Assembly (NCBI RefSeq): GCF_008931805.1
Contig: NZ_CP044399.1
Location: 4,389,370 to 4,453,369 of the forward strand
Direction: 5' to 3'
Source of the DNA: Moritella marina ATCC 15381
Lineage (GTDB): Bacteria; Pseudomonadota; Gammaproteobacteria; Enterobacterales; Moritellaceae
DNA length: 64,000 nucleotides
A model generated the notes under the pieces. That model worked only from the letters and a program-made list of their open reading frames with translations, ran no database searches and was not told where the DNA came from. Numbering within the stretch: position 1 is the first letter of the stretch; every line of letters begins with the position of its first letter. Position numbers and translations under genes: made by a program. Shown piece by piece: positions 55,361 to 64,000 of the stretch.

Positions 55361-55495
55361 CGGTAGTTTTACGCCCAATTACGAACAGTTAAAGTTTAAA
55401 ACATAACTGCGTATAATAACACAAAGCAGGGGCGGGAAAATACAGTTGTCGGGGTAATATCTGGATATACTGTAGGGGTATTCAGTCTTAAAAAC

Positions 55496-55524
55496 TAAAA
55501 AAGGCCGCAATCGCGACCTTTTAG
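55496..55524 (-). terminator. Terminator between pepA and holC
   Basis: On the minus strand AAAAGGTCGC pairs with GCGGCCTTTT (one mismatch) around GATT, followed by a T-run. It separates pepA from holC-valS. Confidence 0.7.
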
Positions 55525-55576
55525 ATATTTATAGCGTAGTATTTTTATAGACTACGCCACATACTCACCGCGTGAT

Positions 55577-55620
55577 TTTTTATATTATCATGCGAGACTT
55601 TTTATATTCTCATGCGAGAG
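55577..55620. repeat. Two tandem 22-bp repeats beyond the pepA stop
   Basis: TTTTTATATTATCATGCGAGAC is followed directly by TTTTTATATTCTCATGCGAGAG (positions 55577 and 55599); 20 of 22 bases agree. The stretch lies between the pepA stop codon and its terminator. Confidence 0.8.
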
Positions 55621-55625
55621 TGTAA

Positions 55626-57149
55626 TTAAGCTTCGTCAGCTTGTTGTACTTCGCTACGCTCTGTACGGTTAAGCAAGAACTGTGTCAACATCGGCACTGG
55701 ACGACCTGTTGAACCTTTGTTCTTACCACTTACCCAAGCAGTACCGGCGATGTCTAAATGCGCCCAGTTATACTTTTTAGTAAAGCGTGATAAGAAACAA
55801 GCTGCCGTGATAGTACCGCCACCTGGACCACCAATGTTTGCTAAATCAGCAAATGGACTTTCAATTTGTTCTTGGAAGTCGTCAGTGATTGGTAAGCGCC
55901 ATGCTTTATCAGCGGCTTGATCTGACGCATTTAATAATTCATGTGCCAGTGGATTATGCGTAGATAGTAAACCTGTGATGTGATGACCCAGTGCAACAAC
56001 ACAGGCACCCGTTAAGGTTGCTACGTCGATAACTAATTCTGGATCAAAACGCTCAACATACGTTAATACGTCACATAATACTAAACGGCCTTCAGCATCG
56101 GTATTTAATACTTCAACAGTTTGACCTGACATTGTCGTGATGATGTCACCTGGACGGTAAGCATTACTGCCTGGCATGTTTTCACAACCAGCAAGAATAC
56201 CAATAACGTTAATTGGTAAATCTAACTTAGCTAATGACTTCATTGCACCAAGGACACCTGCAGCGCCACCCATGTCATATTTCATTTCGTCCATGCCTGC
56301 GCCTGGTTTCAATGAAATACCACCTGAATCGAACGTTAGACCTTTACCAATTAAGACAATAGGTTTTGCATCTTTATCTGGATTACCTTGATAATTAATA
56401 ATCGACATCTTAGCTTCGTTTGCTGAACCTTGAGATACAGCAAGGTAAGATTCCATTTTTAATTCTTTCATTTCAGGTTCGCCCAAGATCTGTGTGGTGA
56501 TCTTGTCACTTTCATCAGCGAGTTGGCGTGCTTGATTTGCAAGGTAAACAGGGTTACAGATATTTGGTGGCATATTTGCTACGTCTTTACATAGACGCAT
56601 ACCACTTGCTACTGCTAGACCGTGAGCAATGGCTTTTTCACTGGTTGGTAAATCACGACGTGAAGTCACGTTGAATACCATTTTACGTAATGGACGACGT
56701 GTTTCTTCTTTGTTGCTTTTCAGCTGGTCGAAACGGTAGCGACTTTCGCGTGCTGTTTCAACGGCAAAGCGGATCTTCCAATAGGTATCGCGACCTTTAA
56801 CATTAAGTTCAGGTAGGAAACAAACAGCTTCCATTGAACCGGTTTCGTTCAAGGTGTCCATTGTCTTTTTGATGATTTGCTTGTACTGACGCTCATCTAA
56901 TTCGCGTTCTTTACCGCAGCCAACTAATAACACACGTTCGCTTAGTACGTTCGGTACATGGTGAAGTAATAATACTTGACCTGGTTTACCCTCGATATCA
57001 CCGCGACGTAATAGGGAACTTAAATAGCCGTCACTGATCTTATCAAGTTGTTCTGCTGCTGGTGATAAACGACGTGGTTCAAATACTCCGACAACAACAC
57101 AAGCACTGCGTTGCTTCTCAGGGCTACCACTTTTTACATTGAACTCCAT
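55626..57149 (-). CDS. pepA: Leucyl aminopeptidase (PepA)
   Basis: PepA is a hexameric two-metal aminopeptidase that in E. coli also acts in Xer recombination and carAB control. The 507-aa protein has the metal and catalytic blocks [31 protein letters not shown] and the family signature [12 protein letters not shown], in the usual C-terminal half. The N-terminal domain is of normal length. GGAGAG precedes the ATG. It diverges from lptF across 195 bases, a conserved arrangement. Confidence 0.96.
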   Translation of the reverse strand: MEFNVKSGSPEKQRSACVVVGVFEPRRLSPAAEQLDKISDGYLSSLLRRGDIEGKPGQVLLLHHVPNVLSERVLLVGCGKERELDERQYKQIIKKTMDTLNETGSMEAVCFLPELNVKGRDTYWKIRFAVETARESRYRFDQLKSNKEETRRPLRKMVFNVTSRRDLPTSEKAIAHGLAVASGMRLCKDVANMPPNICNPVYLANQARQLADESDKITTQILGEPEMKELKMESYLAVSQGSANEAKMSIINYQGNPDKDAKPIVLIGKGLTFDSGGISLKPGAGMDEMKYDMGGAAGVLGAMKSLAKLDLPINVIGILAGCENMPGSNAYRPGDIITTMSGQTVEVLNTDAEGRLVLCDVLTYVERFDPELVIDVATLTGACVVALGHHITGLLSTHNPLAHELLNASDQAADKAWRLPITDDFQEQIESPFADLANIGGPGGGTITAACFLSRFTKKYNWAHLDIAGTAWVSGKNKGSTGRPVPMLTQFLLNRTERSEVQQADEA

Positions 57150-57344
57150 GGACTCTCCGGTTTCCTAAAGACAAAATCAAATATTTATAACATAATAGGG
57201 GGTTATACATATTTAATTAATCAAAAACTAAACATTTTCAGATAAAATGGGTGTGCAGTTAAGTATTTATACTGCCTTTGCAGCTGAGTCTACCTAATTA
57301 TGAGCTGCATTTCATACAAAACATTAGTCTAATATAGGTTTTAA

Positions 57345-58463
57345 GTGATAATTTTCCGATATTTATTTGCTGAAACAGTGAAATCACAAGTCGCTGTATT
57401 ATTCATCTTATCACTTATCTTTGTGAGTCAGCAGTTTGTTGCATTGCTCTCGAAGGTAATGACAGGTGCTTTGCCTGCTAATTTAGTGATGGAGATGTTG
57501 CTGTATACTATGCCTGCATTGGGCACATTAATTTTACCGGTGAGTTTGTTCATTGGTATTTTATTTGCGCATGGGCGATTGTATGCCGAAAGTGAGATGG
57601 TGATCTTAACGGCTTGTGGTTATACCCCAAGTCGAATATTAATGTCGTCGTTATTATTGTCTTCTGTGACGATTGGCCTGGTGGCGTTTAATGCATTTGT
57701 TTATGCACCGACTGCCGAAGAAGGTCGGGTACAATTATTAGAAAACGTCGATGCCGATGCCGGTCTAGCGACATTGAAACAAGGCCGTTTTGAGTCACTT
57801 GATGGTGGCCGTGCTGTTGTGTACGTTGAATCCTATGACAGTGATAAAGCGTTGCGTAAAATATTTATTGCGAAATCACCATCACAAGAAGGTGAGCGTC
57901 CTTCGGTGGTGCTTGCTGATAAAGGCAATGTTGAATCGGGAGAGCAGGGGTCACAGTGGCTGAAGTTGAGCCAAGGACTACGTTATGAAGGGGAGTTATC
58001 TCAGCCGGATTTCCGTATTGTTGATTTCAGTGCTTATCGGGTATTAATTCAAGAACAAGATGTGAGTGAACGTGGCCGTAAAACCAAAGCCCTGCCAACA
58101 TCTGAATTATGGAATTCAACTGAATTTGAGCACAAGGTTGAACTGCAATGGCGTATTGCCCAAGTCGTTGCGATCCCGCTACTAACATTATTAGTGGTGC
58201 CATTAGCGATGGTGAATCCGCGTCAAGGCCGTTATGCAAAACTGTTCCCTGCGTTATTGATGTTTTTAACTTACTTTATGTTATTAAGTGCAGCCCGTTC
58301 TGCCATTTTAGATGAGTCATTGCCATTATCGTTCGGTTTTTGGATTGTCCATCTTGGGGTCTTAACTTTAGCGATTTGGTTTAATTTAGCCAATTTTTCT
58401 TGGTATCATCATGCGGTACATAAGTTGAAACTACGTTTTACTCGAGGTCAAAACAGTGATTAA
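57345..58463 (+). CDS. lptF: LPS export permease LptF
   Basis: LptF pairs with LptG and the LptB ATPases to extract lipopolysaccharide from the inner membrane. The 372-aa protein opens MIIFRYLFAETVKSQVAVLF from a GTG and has three N-terminal membrane helices (to about residue 120), a periplasmic beta-jellyroll domain (about 130-250) and three C-terminal helices. TLILPVSLFIGILFAHGRLYAESEM is the family block. It overlaps lptG by eight bases. Confidence 0.94.
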   Translation: MIIFRYLFAETVKSQVAVLFILSLIFVSQQFVALLSKVMTGALPANLVMEMLLYTMPALGTLILPVSLFIGILFAHGRLYAESEMVILTACGYTPSRILMSSLLLSSVTIGLVAFNAFVYAPTAEEGRVQLLENVDADAGLATLKQGRFESLDGGRAVVYVESYDSDKALRKIFIAKSPSQEGERPSVVLADKGNVESGEQGSQWLKLSQGLRYEGELSQPDFRIVDFSAYRVLIQEQDVSERGRKTKALPTSELWNSTEFEHKVELQWRIAQVVAIPLLTLLVVPLAMVNPRQGRYAKLFPALLMFLTYFMLLSAARSAILDESLPLSFGFWIVHLGVLTLAIWFNLANFSWYHHAVHKLKLRFTRGQNSD

Positions 58464-59523
58464 AATTTTAGACATCTATATTGGTAAAGCAATTTTATTT
58501 GCCACTATGATCTGTTTGTTTACCTTAACGGGTTTATCTGCGGTAATTAAATACGTGGAGCAGCTGCGTGCGGTTGGTCGTGGTTCATACGGTTTACTTG
58601 AAGCCTTTATGTATGTGATGCTGAAAATGCCACGCGAGATCACCATTTTCTTTCCAATGGCAGCGTTATTAGGCGCACTAATTGGCTTAGGTGCGATGGC
58701 GAGTTCGTCTGAATTAGTGGTGATTCAAGCTGCGGGTCAATCACGTTTTAAAATTGTGCTGTCGGCAATGAAAACTGCAATCCCTATGATGATTGTCGTG
58801 ATGTTGATGGGCGAATATGTCGCCCCTTATACAGAGCAAAAAGCGGCTGAATTACGTGGTGAATCGATTTCTGGCCAATCAATTATTCGTGCTCAAAAAG
58901 GGGTGTGGGCAAAGGATAAAGAAAACTTTATTAATATCGGTGCAGTGAATAACGGTAGTGAATTACATAATGTGACGATTTATGAATTTGCCAATAATCA
59001 GCGATTAGTTAAAACAACGCAGGCTGGTAAAGCTGTATATGCTAAAGATCATTGGGAGCTTACAAGTATTCGCATTACTCACTTTGAAGCGGATCGTATT
59101 TCTGTGACTGATGAGCCTTCATTACGTTGGGATTCAACGCTGACACCTGAGAAATTAGATGTGGTGACCATTGATCCGGAAGATTTATCTATCTCAGGGT
59201 TGTATTCTTATATCACTTATTTAGACAGTAATAAGCAGGATGCTGACACGTATGAATTAGCCTTCTGGCGTAAAATATTCCAACCTATATCGATTGGTGT
59301 AATGGTATTGCTGGCGTTATCGTTTGTATTTGGACCGCTGCGAACCGTTACCATGGGGGCTCGAATCTTAATGGGCGTAGTCGCTGGTTTTACTTTCTAT
59401 CTTGCTAGTGAAACTTTTGGACCGATTAGTTTGGTGTATTCGTTGCCGCCGTTTCTTGGTGCCGTCGTCCCCAGTGCTATCTTTACCTTGATTGCGATTG
59501 TGCAGTTAAGAAAACATGGCTAG
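58456..59523 (+). CDS. lptG: LPS export permease LptG
   Basis: LptG is the second permease of the LPS extractor. The 355-aa protein starts from a GTG inside the lptF stop region and has the same 3 + 3 membrane helix plan with a periplasmic domain. LMGEYVAPYTEQKAAELRG is diagnostic, and IGLGAMASSSELVVIQAAG follows the second helix. A perfect terminator lies 63 bases downstream. Confidence 0.95.
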   Translation: MIKILDIYIGKAILFATMICLFTLTGLSAVIKYVEQLRAVGRGSYGLLEAFMYVMLKMPREITIFFPMAALLGALIGLGAMASSSELVVIQAAGQSRFKIVLSAMKTAIPMMIVVMLMGEYVAPYTEQKAAELRGESISGQSIIRAQKGVWAKDKENFINIGAVNNGSELHNVTIYEFANNQRLVKTTQAGKAVYAKDHWELTSIRITHFEADRISVTDEPSLRWDSTLTPEKLDVVTIDPEDLSISGLYSYITYLDSNKQDADTYELAFWRKIFQPISIGVMVLLALSFVFGPLRTVTMGARILMGVVAGFTFYLASETFGPISLVYSLPPFLGAVVPSAIFTLIAIVQLRKHG

Positions 59524-59586
59524 CGTGAATATGTCATGATACTGAAAATTGAAAATTGAAAATTGATAATTTTTAGATACGAATGT

Positions 59587-59616
59587 AAAAATGGCAACCA
59601 ATTGGTTGCCATTTTT
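59587..59616. terminator. Perfect-palindrome terminator between lptG and the RDD gene
   Basis: Thirty bases are fully self-complementary: AAAAATGGCAACCAA with TTGGTTGCCATTTTT. It can serve lptG and the convergent RDD gene. A short TGAAAAT triplication precedes it (about 59541-59565). Confidence 0.9.
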
Positions 59617-59697
59617 GTTTCTGTTACTGGTGCTGTCTACTTGCTTTGTTTAGTGGAAACTTGTATTTAAGTTTGTTGTTAAGCAGGGGGAGACAGA

Positions 59698-60255
59698 TTA
59701 TTTTTTCTGCTTCAGTTTATCTGCATAGCGTAGCAGTGAACCGTTTTGTTCTTTGCTTAAGCGTAATACATTACAGTTTGACCAGTGATCTTGAAAAGCA
59801 CGGTTTTTCATATCAAACGGAACTTGTAAGTTACCGAGTCCACAGGCTGATGTTGCTAAACGAATCGCCGCTTGCGTTAGGCTAATTGCACTGCCATCGG
59901 CATTTTGTACGCGTAGACGCCAAGCGCGCATACCTACAGTTTGACCGCCATGGGTCCAGAACCATAAGTAAAACCCTGCGACAGAACCCCATACTAAGAT
60001 TGCAAACCAAATCTGGTTGCCAGCATAGGCGGCGCTATCAACATAACGACCTGCAATATCGACGACACCCGTTGCAATAAGTGCTTCGGCAATACCAAGA
60101 CCAATAGCGCTCGAAAGTGCCGCGATACCGGTGACAATTAAGGCGTCATAAACGAGTGCGCCGATACGAGGGCCAAAAGTGGCAATTGATGCGGTTTCAC
60201 CTACCTCTGCTGCAGGAGTTTGCTTTAGTTTTTTAAGTTTGTTTTTCTTCGCCAT
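59698..60255 (-). CDS. RDD family membrane protein, second
   Basis: This 185-aa protein starts MAKKNKLKKLKQTPA (ATG 60255; ATG 60270 and a further upstream frame are possible). The RDD pattern PRIGALVYDALIVTGIAALSS opens the first membrane segment near residue 30; further segments lie near 80-100. GQTVGMRAWRLRVQNADGS is the family loop. The function is unknown. It is convergent with lptG and unlike the RDD protein at 3105-3671 in its polar termini. Confidence 0.75.
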   Translation of the reverse strand: MAKKNKLKKLKQTPAAEVGETASIATFGPRIGALVYDALIVTGIAALSSAIGLGIAEALIATGVVDIAGRYVDSAAYAGNQIWFAILVWGSVAGFYLWFWTHGGQTVGMRAWRLRVQNADGSAISLTQAAIRLATSACGLGNLQVPFDMKNRAFQDHWSNCNVLRLSKEQNGSLLRYADKLKQKK

Positions 60256-60683
60256 TATGAATCCAGCCATGTCTTCAGGGTTATCTCGAAAGTGGAAACA
60301 GTGTAGCAAAAAAAGCTAACCTTGGTAGTGCTAAATAGTCTGCTGGAGGGTTACATTCTAAAGAGTGGATTTCTATTTAACAGGGAATATGAACGTTAGT
60401 AATAACCACGTATGGGGACAAGTTATGACATTAAACCTCATGGGTGTGGGTGTTTCGTTGGTTTTTTGAGTGTAAATTAGTGTAAGTGAACGATTTATGG
60501 GTAACTTGGCAGTGAAGTGCTCTGTTTGTTTTGTGTTCGACGAGTGTTTAGAAACATGATTGATCACACAATTTGTAATTTTTTTTAACAATCCATATAC
60601 TTTTTTTGTTCGTTTGTCAGTATCCTCCGTCCGAAATTTAAACATTATCATTAAATCAGGATAACATTAACAAGGAGTGTCAG
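60256..60683 (+). other. Intergenic region upstream of the AbgT transporter
   Basis: These 428 bases lie between divergent genes. A 92-codon frame on the minus strand shows no ribosome site or protein features, so I leave it out. Nothing else is recognisable except the ribosome site AAGGAG before the transporter. Confidence 0.45.
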
Positions 60684-62270
60684 ATGAGCTCATCTGCTTC
60701 AATTAAAAATAACTCACTAAAGAAGCCGTTATTTACGCGTTTCTTAGATGGTGTTGAATACTTAGGTAATCTACTACCTCACCCAATCACGCTTTTTGCA
60801 ATTCTCTGTGTTGCTATTCTCGTCTCTTCTGGTATCGCTGGTTACTTTGAGGTGTCTGTTATGGATCCTCGACCAGAAGGCGCTAAAGGCCGCGCTGCGG
60901 ATGGCATGATCCACGTAGTGAGTCTGTTTAATGCAGAAGGCTTACAGCTTATTGTTACCAATCTAGTGAAGAACTTTGTTGGTTTTGCGCCATTAGGTAC
61001 TGTGCTTGTTGCTATGCTTGGTGTTGCAATTGCTGAATACTCAGGTCTATTGTCTGCCGCTATGCGTGGTTTAGTGATGGGCGCATCTAAGCGCATGGTA
61101 ACTGTAACTGTCGTGTTTGCAGGTATTATTTCTAATACTGCATCTGAGCTTGGTTACGTAGTGCTTATCCCACTTGCTGCTATGCTATTCCACTCTTTGG
61201 GTCGTCACCCATTGGCTGGTCTTGCTGCTGCATTCGCTGGTGTATCTGGTGGTTATTCTGCAAACCTATTGATTGGTACTGTTGATCCATTGCTGTCAGG
61301 TATTACCGAAACAGCGGCGCAAATGATTGACCCATCTTACACCGTTGGTCCTGAAGCAAACTGGTACTTCATGTTTGTTTCTACTTTCTTCATTGCTATC
61401 ACGGGTGCATTCGTAACCGAAAAAATCGTTGAGCCTAAATTAGGTAAATACAATGATGAAGAAGCGTCAGAAGATCTGTCAAATGATAAAATGGGTAAAC
61501 TGACTAGTGTTGAGAAGAAAGGTCTTAAATTAGCTGGTATTGCTGTGCTGGCTGTATCTGCGCTACTAGCTTGGACTATTGTGCCTGTAGATGGTGTGTT
61601 ACGTTCAGATGCTGGTACGATTTCTGGTTCACCATTCCTGAAGAGTATTGTTGCCTTTATTTTTGTATTCTTTGCTATTCCTGGTTTTGTTTACGGTAAA
61701 GTGACCGGTTCAATGAAAACTGACCGTGATGTGATTGATGCAATGTCTAAGTCTATGTCTTCTATGGGCATGTACATCGTACTGGTATTCTTCGCCGCAC
61801 AGTTTGTTGCTTTCTTTAAATGGACTAACTTCGGTCAAGTATTCGCTGTAGGTGGCGCCACTTTCCTACAAGATATCGGCTTAACAGGTCCAATGCTGTT
61901 CTTTGCATTCATTTTAATGTGTGGTTTCATTAACCTGATGATTGGTTCTGCATCTGCTCAGTGGGCAGTAACAGCACCTATCTTTATCCCAATGTTAATG
62001 CTGGTAGGTTATGCACCTGAAACGATCCAAGCGGCATACCGTATTGGTGATTCTGCAACGAACATCATCACACCGATGATGAGCTACTTTGGTCTTATCC
62101 TTGCTGTTGCAACACGTTATATGAAGAACTTAGGTATCGGTACGCTGATCGCGACTATGCTACCTTACTCAATCTGCTTCATGGTTGGTTGGAGCGTTCT
62201 ATTCTACCTTTGGGTATTTGTATTCGGTCTACCAGTTGGTCCTGGTGCGGCTACGTTCTATACGCCTTAA
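60684..62270 (+). CDS. abgT: AbgT-family transporter
   Basis: This 528-aa inner-membrane protein belongs to the AbgT family, whose members move p-aminobenzoyl-glutamate in or export sulfonamides by proton exchange. The opening FLDGVEYLGNLLPHPITLFAIL and the blocks GVSGGYSANLLIGTVDPLL, INLMIGSASAQWAV and RIGDSATNIITPMMSYFGL are family markers, and about a dozen hydrophobic helices are visible. AAGGAG precedes the ATG. It stands alone. Import of folate breakdown product or drug export cannot be distinguished here. Confidence 0.9.
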   Translation: MSSSASIKNNSLKKPLFTRFLDGVEYLGNLLPHPITLFAILCVAILVSSGIAGYFEVSVMDPRPEGAKGRAADGMIHVVSLFNAEGLQLIVTNLVKNFVGFAPLGTVLVAMLGVAIAEYSGLLSAAMRGLVMGASKRMVTVTVVFAGIISNTASELGYVVLIPLAAMLFHSLGRHPLAGLAAAFAGVSGGYSANLLIGTVDPLLSGITETAAQMIDPSYTVGPEANWYFMFVSTFFIAITGAFVTEKIVEPKLGKYNDEEASEDLSNDKMGKLTSVEKKGLKLAGIAVLAVSALLAWTIVPVDGVLRSDAGTISGSPFLKSIVAFIFVFFAIPGFVYGKVTGSMKTDRDVIDAMSKSMSSMGMYIVLVFFAAQFVAFFKWTNFGQVFAVGGATFLQDIGLTGPMLFFAFILMCGFINLMIGSASAQWAVTAPIFIPMLMLVGYAPETIQAAYRIGDSATNIITPMMSYFGLILAVATRYMKNLGIGTLIATMLPYSICFMVGWSVLFYLWVFVFGLPVGPGAATFYTP

Positions 62271-62321
62271 GCTTTATGACTTTAATCATCTAGCTTAGGT
62301 GGAAAAGCCGAGGTATTAAGT

Positions 62322-62364
62322 GACCCGTAACAGTTGGATAACCGATTGTTGCGGGTCTTTTTTT
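62322..62364 (+). terminator. Terminator after abgT
   Basis: GACCCGTAACA pairs with TGTTGCGGGTC (one mismatch) around GTTGGATAACCGAT, followed by seven T. Confidence 0.88.
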
Positions 62365-62463
62365 ACGCGTTTCATACCGTTTGCTTTAATTTTGAGCAGT
62401 TGTTTTGGTGATATTGAGAAACGCCTTGCTTGGCATCGTTTGCTATGTATAATACTGAGCTAT

Positions 62464-62548
62464 GCCCGAGTGGTGAAATCGGTAGACGCGGTGGATTCAA
62501 AATCCTCTTCCGAAAGGAGTGACGGTTCAAGTCCGTCCTCGGGCACCA
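62464..62548 (+). tRNA. tRNA-Leu (anticodon CAA)
   Basis: The acceptor stem GCCCGAG pairs with CTCGGGC, and ACCA follows, so CCA is encoded. The anticodon loop TTCAAAA lies on a GGATT/AATCC stem and gives anticodon CAA, reading UUG. A long variable arm (TCTTCCGAAAGGAG) is as expected for tRNA-Leu. The T-loop is GGTTCAAGTCC. A hairpin terminator follows. Confidence 0.97.
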
Positions 62549-62562
62549 TATTTAAGTAATAG

Positions 62563-62590
62563 AGCCTCAACGAAAGTTGGGGCTTTGTTG
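62563..62590 (+). terminator. Terminator after tRNA-Leu
   Basis: AGCCTCAAC pairs with GTTGGGGCT around a GAAA tetraloop (one G-U pair), followed by a short T-rich run. Confidence 0.8.
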
Positions 62591-63120
62591 TATCTGGTAC
62601 TATCAAAAGCTTACGCTAACTTTCCTTACGTTATATCCTCAAAAATATTCAGCAATAAACTCTCGTTATTACCCTTAGAAAACTTACCCCTGTCCATATC
62701 CGGTACTTTCGCATGCAGAATCTGTACGCAAGGGGATCTCACTCGATCCAAGGGTGTCCTGTACTTTGAAGATTGTTAGTTTTGCTGGTGGTTGTTAGTA
62801 GCAGTATTAGCATGGCAACAAGTTAACTGGGATTCCGGTACTTTACGGTCCTAGTCCTGTCCAGGTCTTTTTTTCGGTAGATATATGATGTTTGTAGTGT
62901 GGTTCAAGATTGTTTTTGTGAGGCCTTACGGAGACTAATTAAATATACATATAACCTACTTTAAATAATTATCCGTATTTTGTTAATTTTAACTTACTAT
63001 GCATAATGTTATATTTTATAACTGCTAGCAGGGTGGTAGCTTAACGATAAGCTATCACTGCTTATACGATTGCTAAAAGCATAATCTTATCGCAGACCTT
63101 AATATCATAATGGAATCTTA
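62591..63120 (+). other. Intergenic region between tRNA-Leu and the membrane AraC gene
   Basis: These 530 bases hold no intact gene. Several CGGTACTTT-like pieces recur (about 62699, 62834), and an ATAAGC-rich stem region (about 63040-63110) precedes the next gene. It could be a scar of an old tRNA-targeting element, but no reading frame shows this. Confidence 0.4.
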
Positions 63121-64000
63121 ATGCTTGCCATACCACTACCTTTTGTCATGTCACTGCTACTTGTGATTATCGCCATACTTCTATTCACCAAATTGCCCAT
63201 TGAGGGAAAAATACCTTCTTTGTTCATTATTTTGTGTGCAGTAAGTACGCTAGTTGTTGGACTACGCTGGACGTCTGATGTGGCAATATTCAGGTTTCTA
63301 CAACCGATTTTCGCGTCGTTTTTGCCAGTTACGGCTTGGTATATTTTTGCTAAAGCACACTACAGAGGACGTATTTCGTTACTGCACTTGTTAGGACCTA
63401 TTGTCATCACTGTATGTTCATTTTGGTTCCAATTCTGGATTGACGCGATAGATGTCATTTTAACTATGCTCTATTTGGGCTATGGTGCTTTACTCATTCG
63501 GTACTCATTCTCGATACCGGAAGATGTTCGGCTTTGTGATGCTGAACGTGTGGTCCTTGCGGAGCGTATTGCAGGTATTATGTTACTTGTGTCTGCTTGC
63601 ATTGATGGCGTGCTGTCGCTTGATTTTATTGTTTATGGGGGAGAGCATGCGCTATACATCTTATCGCTTAGTTATCTTCTTCTTATTCCAACGGTGGTTG
63701 TTGGCGTCATCATTGTTGGTTTCAGTACATTTAGAGCAGAGCCTGAGACATTATCAGATTCACAACCAAATTATTCGACAGATGGTCGTATTGATTCGCC
63801 CCTGAAAAGTGTTCGACTGTCAGAGCTGGATGCTAAGAACATTGTGCACAAAATTGATGCTCTGATGCAGGAACAAGAAGCGTTCCGCGATCCAAATTTA
63901 ACCTTGGGTCGTTTATCGCGAAAAATAGGTACTCCTGCACGGCAAGTTTCAATGGCCGTTAATCAAGTTTGCGCGATGAATATCTCTAAAGTGCTCAATG
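63121..64000 (+). CDS. Membrane-anchored AraC-type regulator (3' end outside window)
   Basis: The frame is open from ATG 63121 to the window edge (293 codons). The first 200 residues contain about six or seven hydrophobic helices (for example FVMSLLLVIIAILLF and SLSYLLLIPTVVVGVIIVG). A linker of about 50 polar residues follows, then the beginning of an AraC helix-turn-helix (NLTLGRLSRKIGTPARQVSMAVNQ). This layout of a membrane sensor fused to an AraC DNA-binding domain occurs in several gammaproteobacterial regulators. No target is evident; the second helix-turn-helix lies outside the window. Confidence 0.8.
   Translation, partial: MLAIPLPFVMSLLLVIIAILLFTKLPIEGKIPSLFIILCAVSTLVVGLRWTSDVAIFRFLQPIFASFLPVTAWYIFAKAHYRGRISLLHLLGPIVITVCSFWFQFWIDAIDVILTMLYLGYGALLIRYSFSIPEDVRLCDAERVVLAERIAGIMLLVSACIDGVLSLDFIVYGGEHALYILSLSYLLLIPTVVVGVIIVGFSTFRAEPETLSDSQPNYSTDGRIDSPLKSVRLSELDAKNIVHKIDALMQEQEAFRDPNLTLGRLSRKIGTPARQVSMAVNQVCAMNISKVLN

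Noticed and set aside
60373-60651. 92-codon minus-strand frame upstream of abgT
   Set aside because: It overlaps the abgT promoter region, lacks a ribosome site and has no recognisable protein pattern.
62320-62779. Short plus-strand frames overlapping tRNA-Leu
   Set aside because: They run through the tRNA and two terminators and have no protein features.
62591-63120. Integrase remnant beside tRNA-Leu
   Set aside because: Translation of both strands gave only short, interrupted pieces with no recombinase motif and no clear repeat of the tRNA 3' end.

Overview
The window reads as the chromosome of an AT-rich marine gammaproteobacterium. The housekeeping order (rnr-rlmB, rpsF-rpsR-rplI, dnaB-alr, valS-holC-pepA divergent from lptF-lptG) and the protein sequences fit the Alteromonadales/Vibrionales area. 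I would guess Moritella or a close relative, but that is inference and no rRNA is present to test it.

Layout. 1-6020: RNase R (5' end outside the window), RlmB, an RDD membrane protein, ElaA, then rpsF-rpsR-rplI with no priB between rpsF and rpsR. 6114-12370: a three-gene minus-strand operon (FGGY kinase, GlpA/GlpD-type dehydrogenase, alkyl-DHAP-synthase-like flavoprotein) with a divergent AraC regulator; it could handle ether-linked glycerols. 12487-16496: small cytochrome c, dnaB, alr and a TetR regulator.

16694-36922: a 20.2-kb genomic island that splits a radical SAM gene straight after the third cysteine of its iron-sulfur motif (5' piece 16586-16693, 3' piece 36931-37710). The island starts with a gamma-mobile-trio (GMT) module: gmtY, a giant gmtZ with seven exact-length 82-residue repeats, and gmtX. 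Both ends carry an imperfect inverted repeat (TAGTTGRGGT...TATAATATTTCA) followed inward by paired 12-bp sites (TTTATATTACAT). Cargo: a small ribbon-helix-helix-like protein; a complete type II CBASS operon (patatin CapV, DncV-like cyclase, Cap2, Cap3); a full-length diverged copy of the same radical SAM gene that the island destroys; an orphan lipoprotein; a DExH helicase operon divergent from an XRE regulator with a three-site operator array; an OLD-family ATPase/TOPRIM nuclease; and an Mrr-like nuclease. Most of the cargo is thus anti-phage or probably so, and the element appears to bring its own replacement for the gene it breaks.

37844-49672: peroxiredoxin behind an OxyR-like site, CheX, Zur, DusA, a chemoreceptor, a tandem duplication of a porin plus a small PstS-like periplasmic protein, a stand-alone PBP2 paralogue and RraB. 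49667-62548: a PAS-GGDEF-EAL phosphodiesterase with a degenerate GGDEF motif, ValS, HolC, PepA, LptF, LptG, a second RDD protein, an AbgT-family transporter and tRNA-Leu(CAA). The window ends inside a membrane-anchored AraC-type regulator (63121 onward).

All functional calls come from reading motifs, lengths and gene order. No database search was run.
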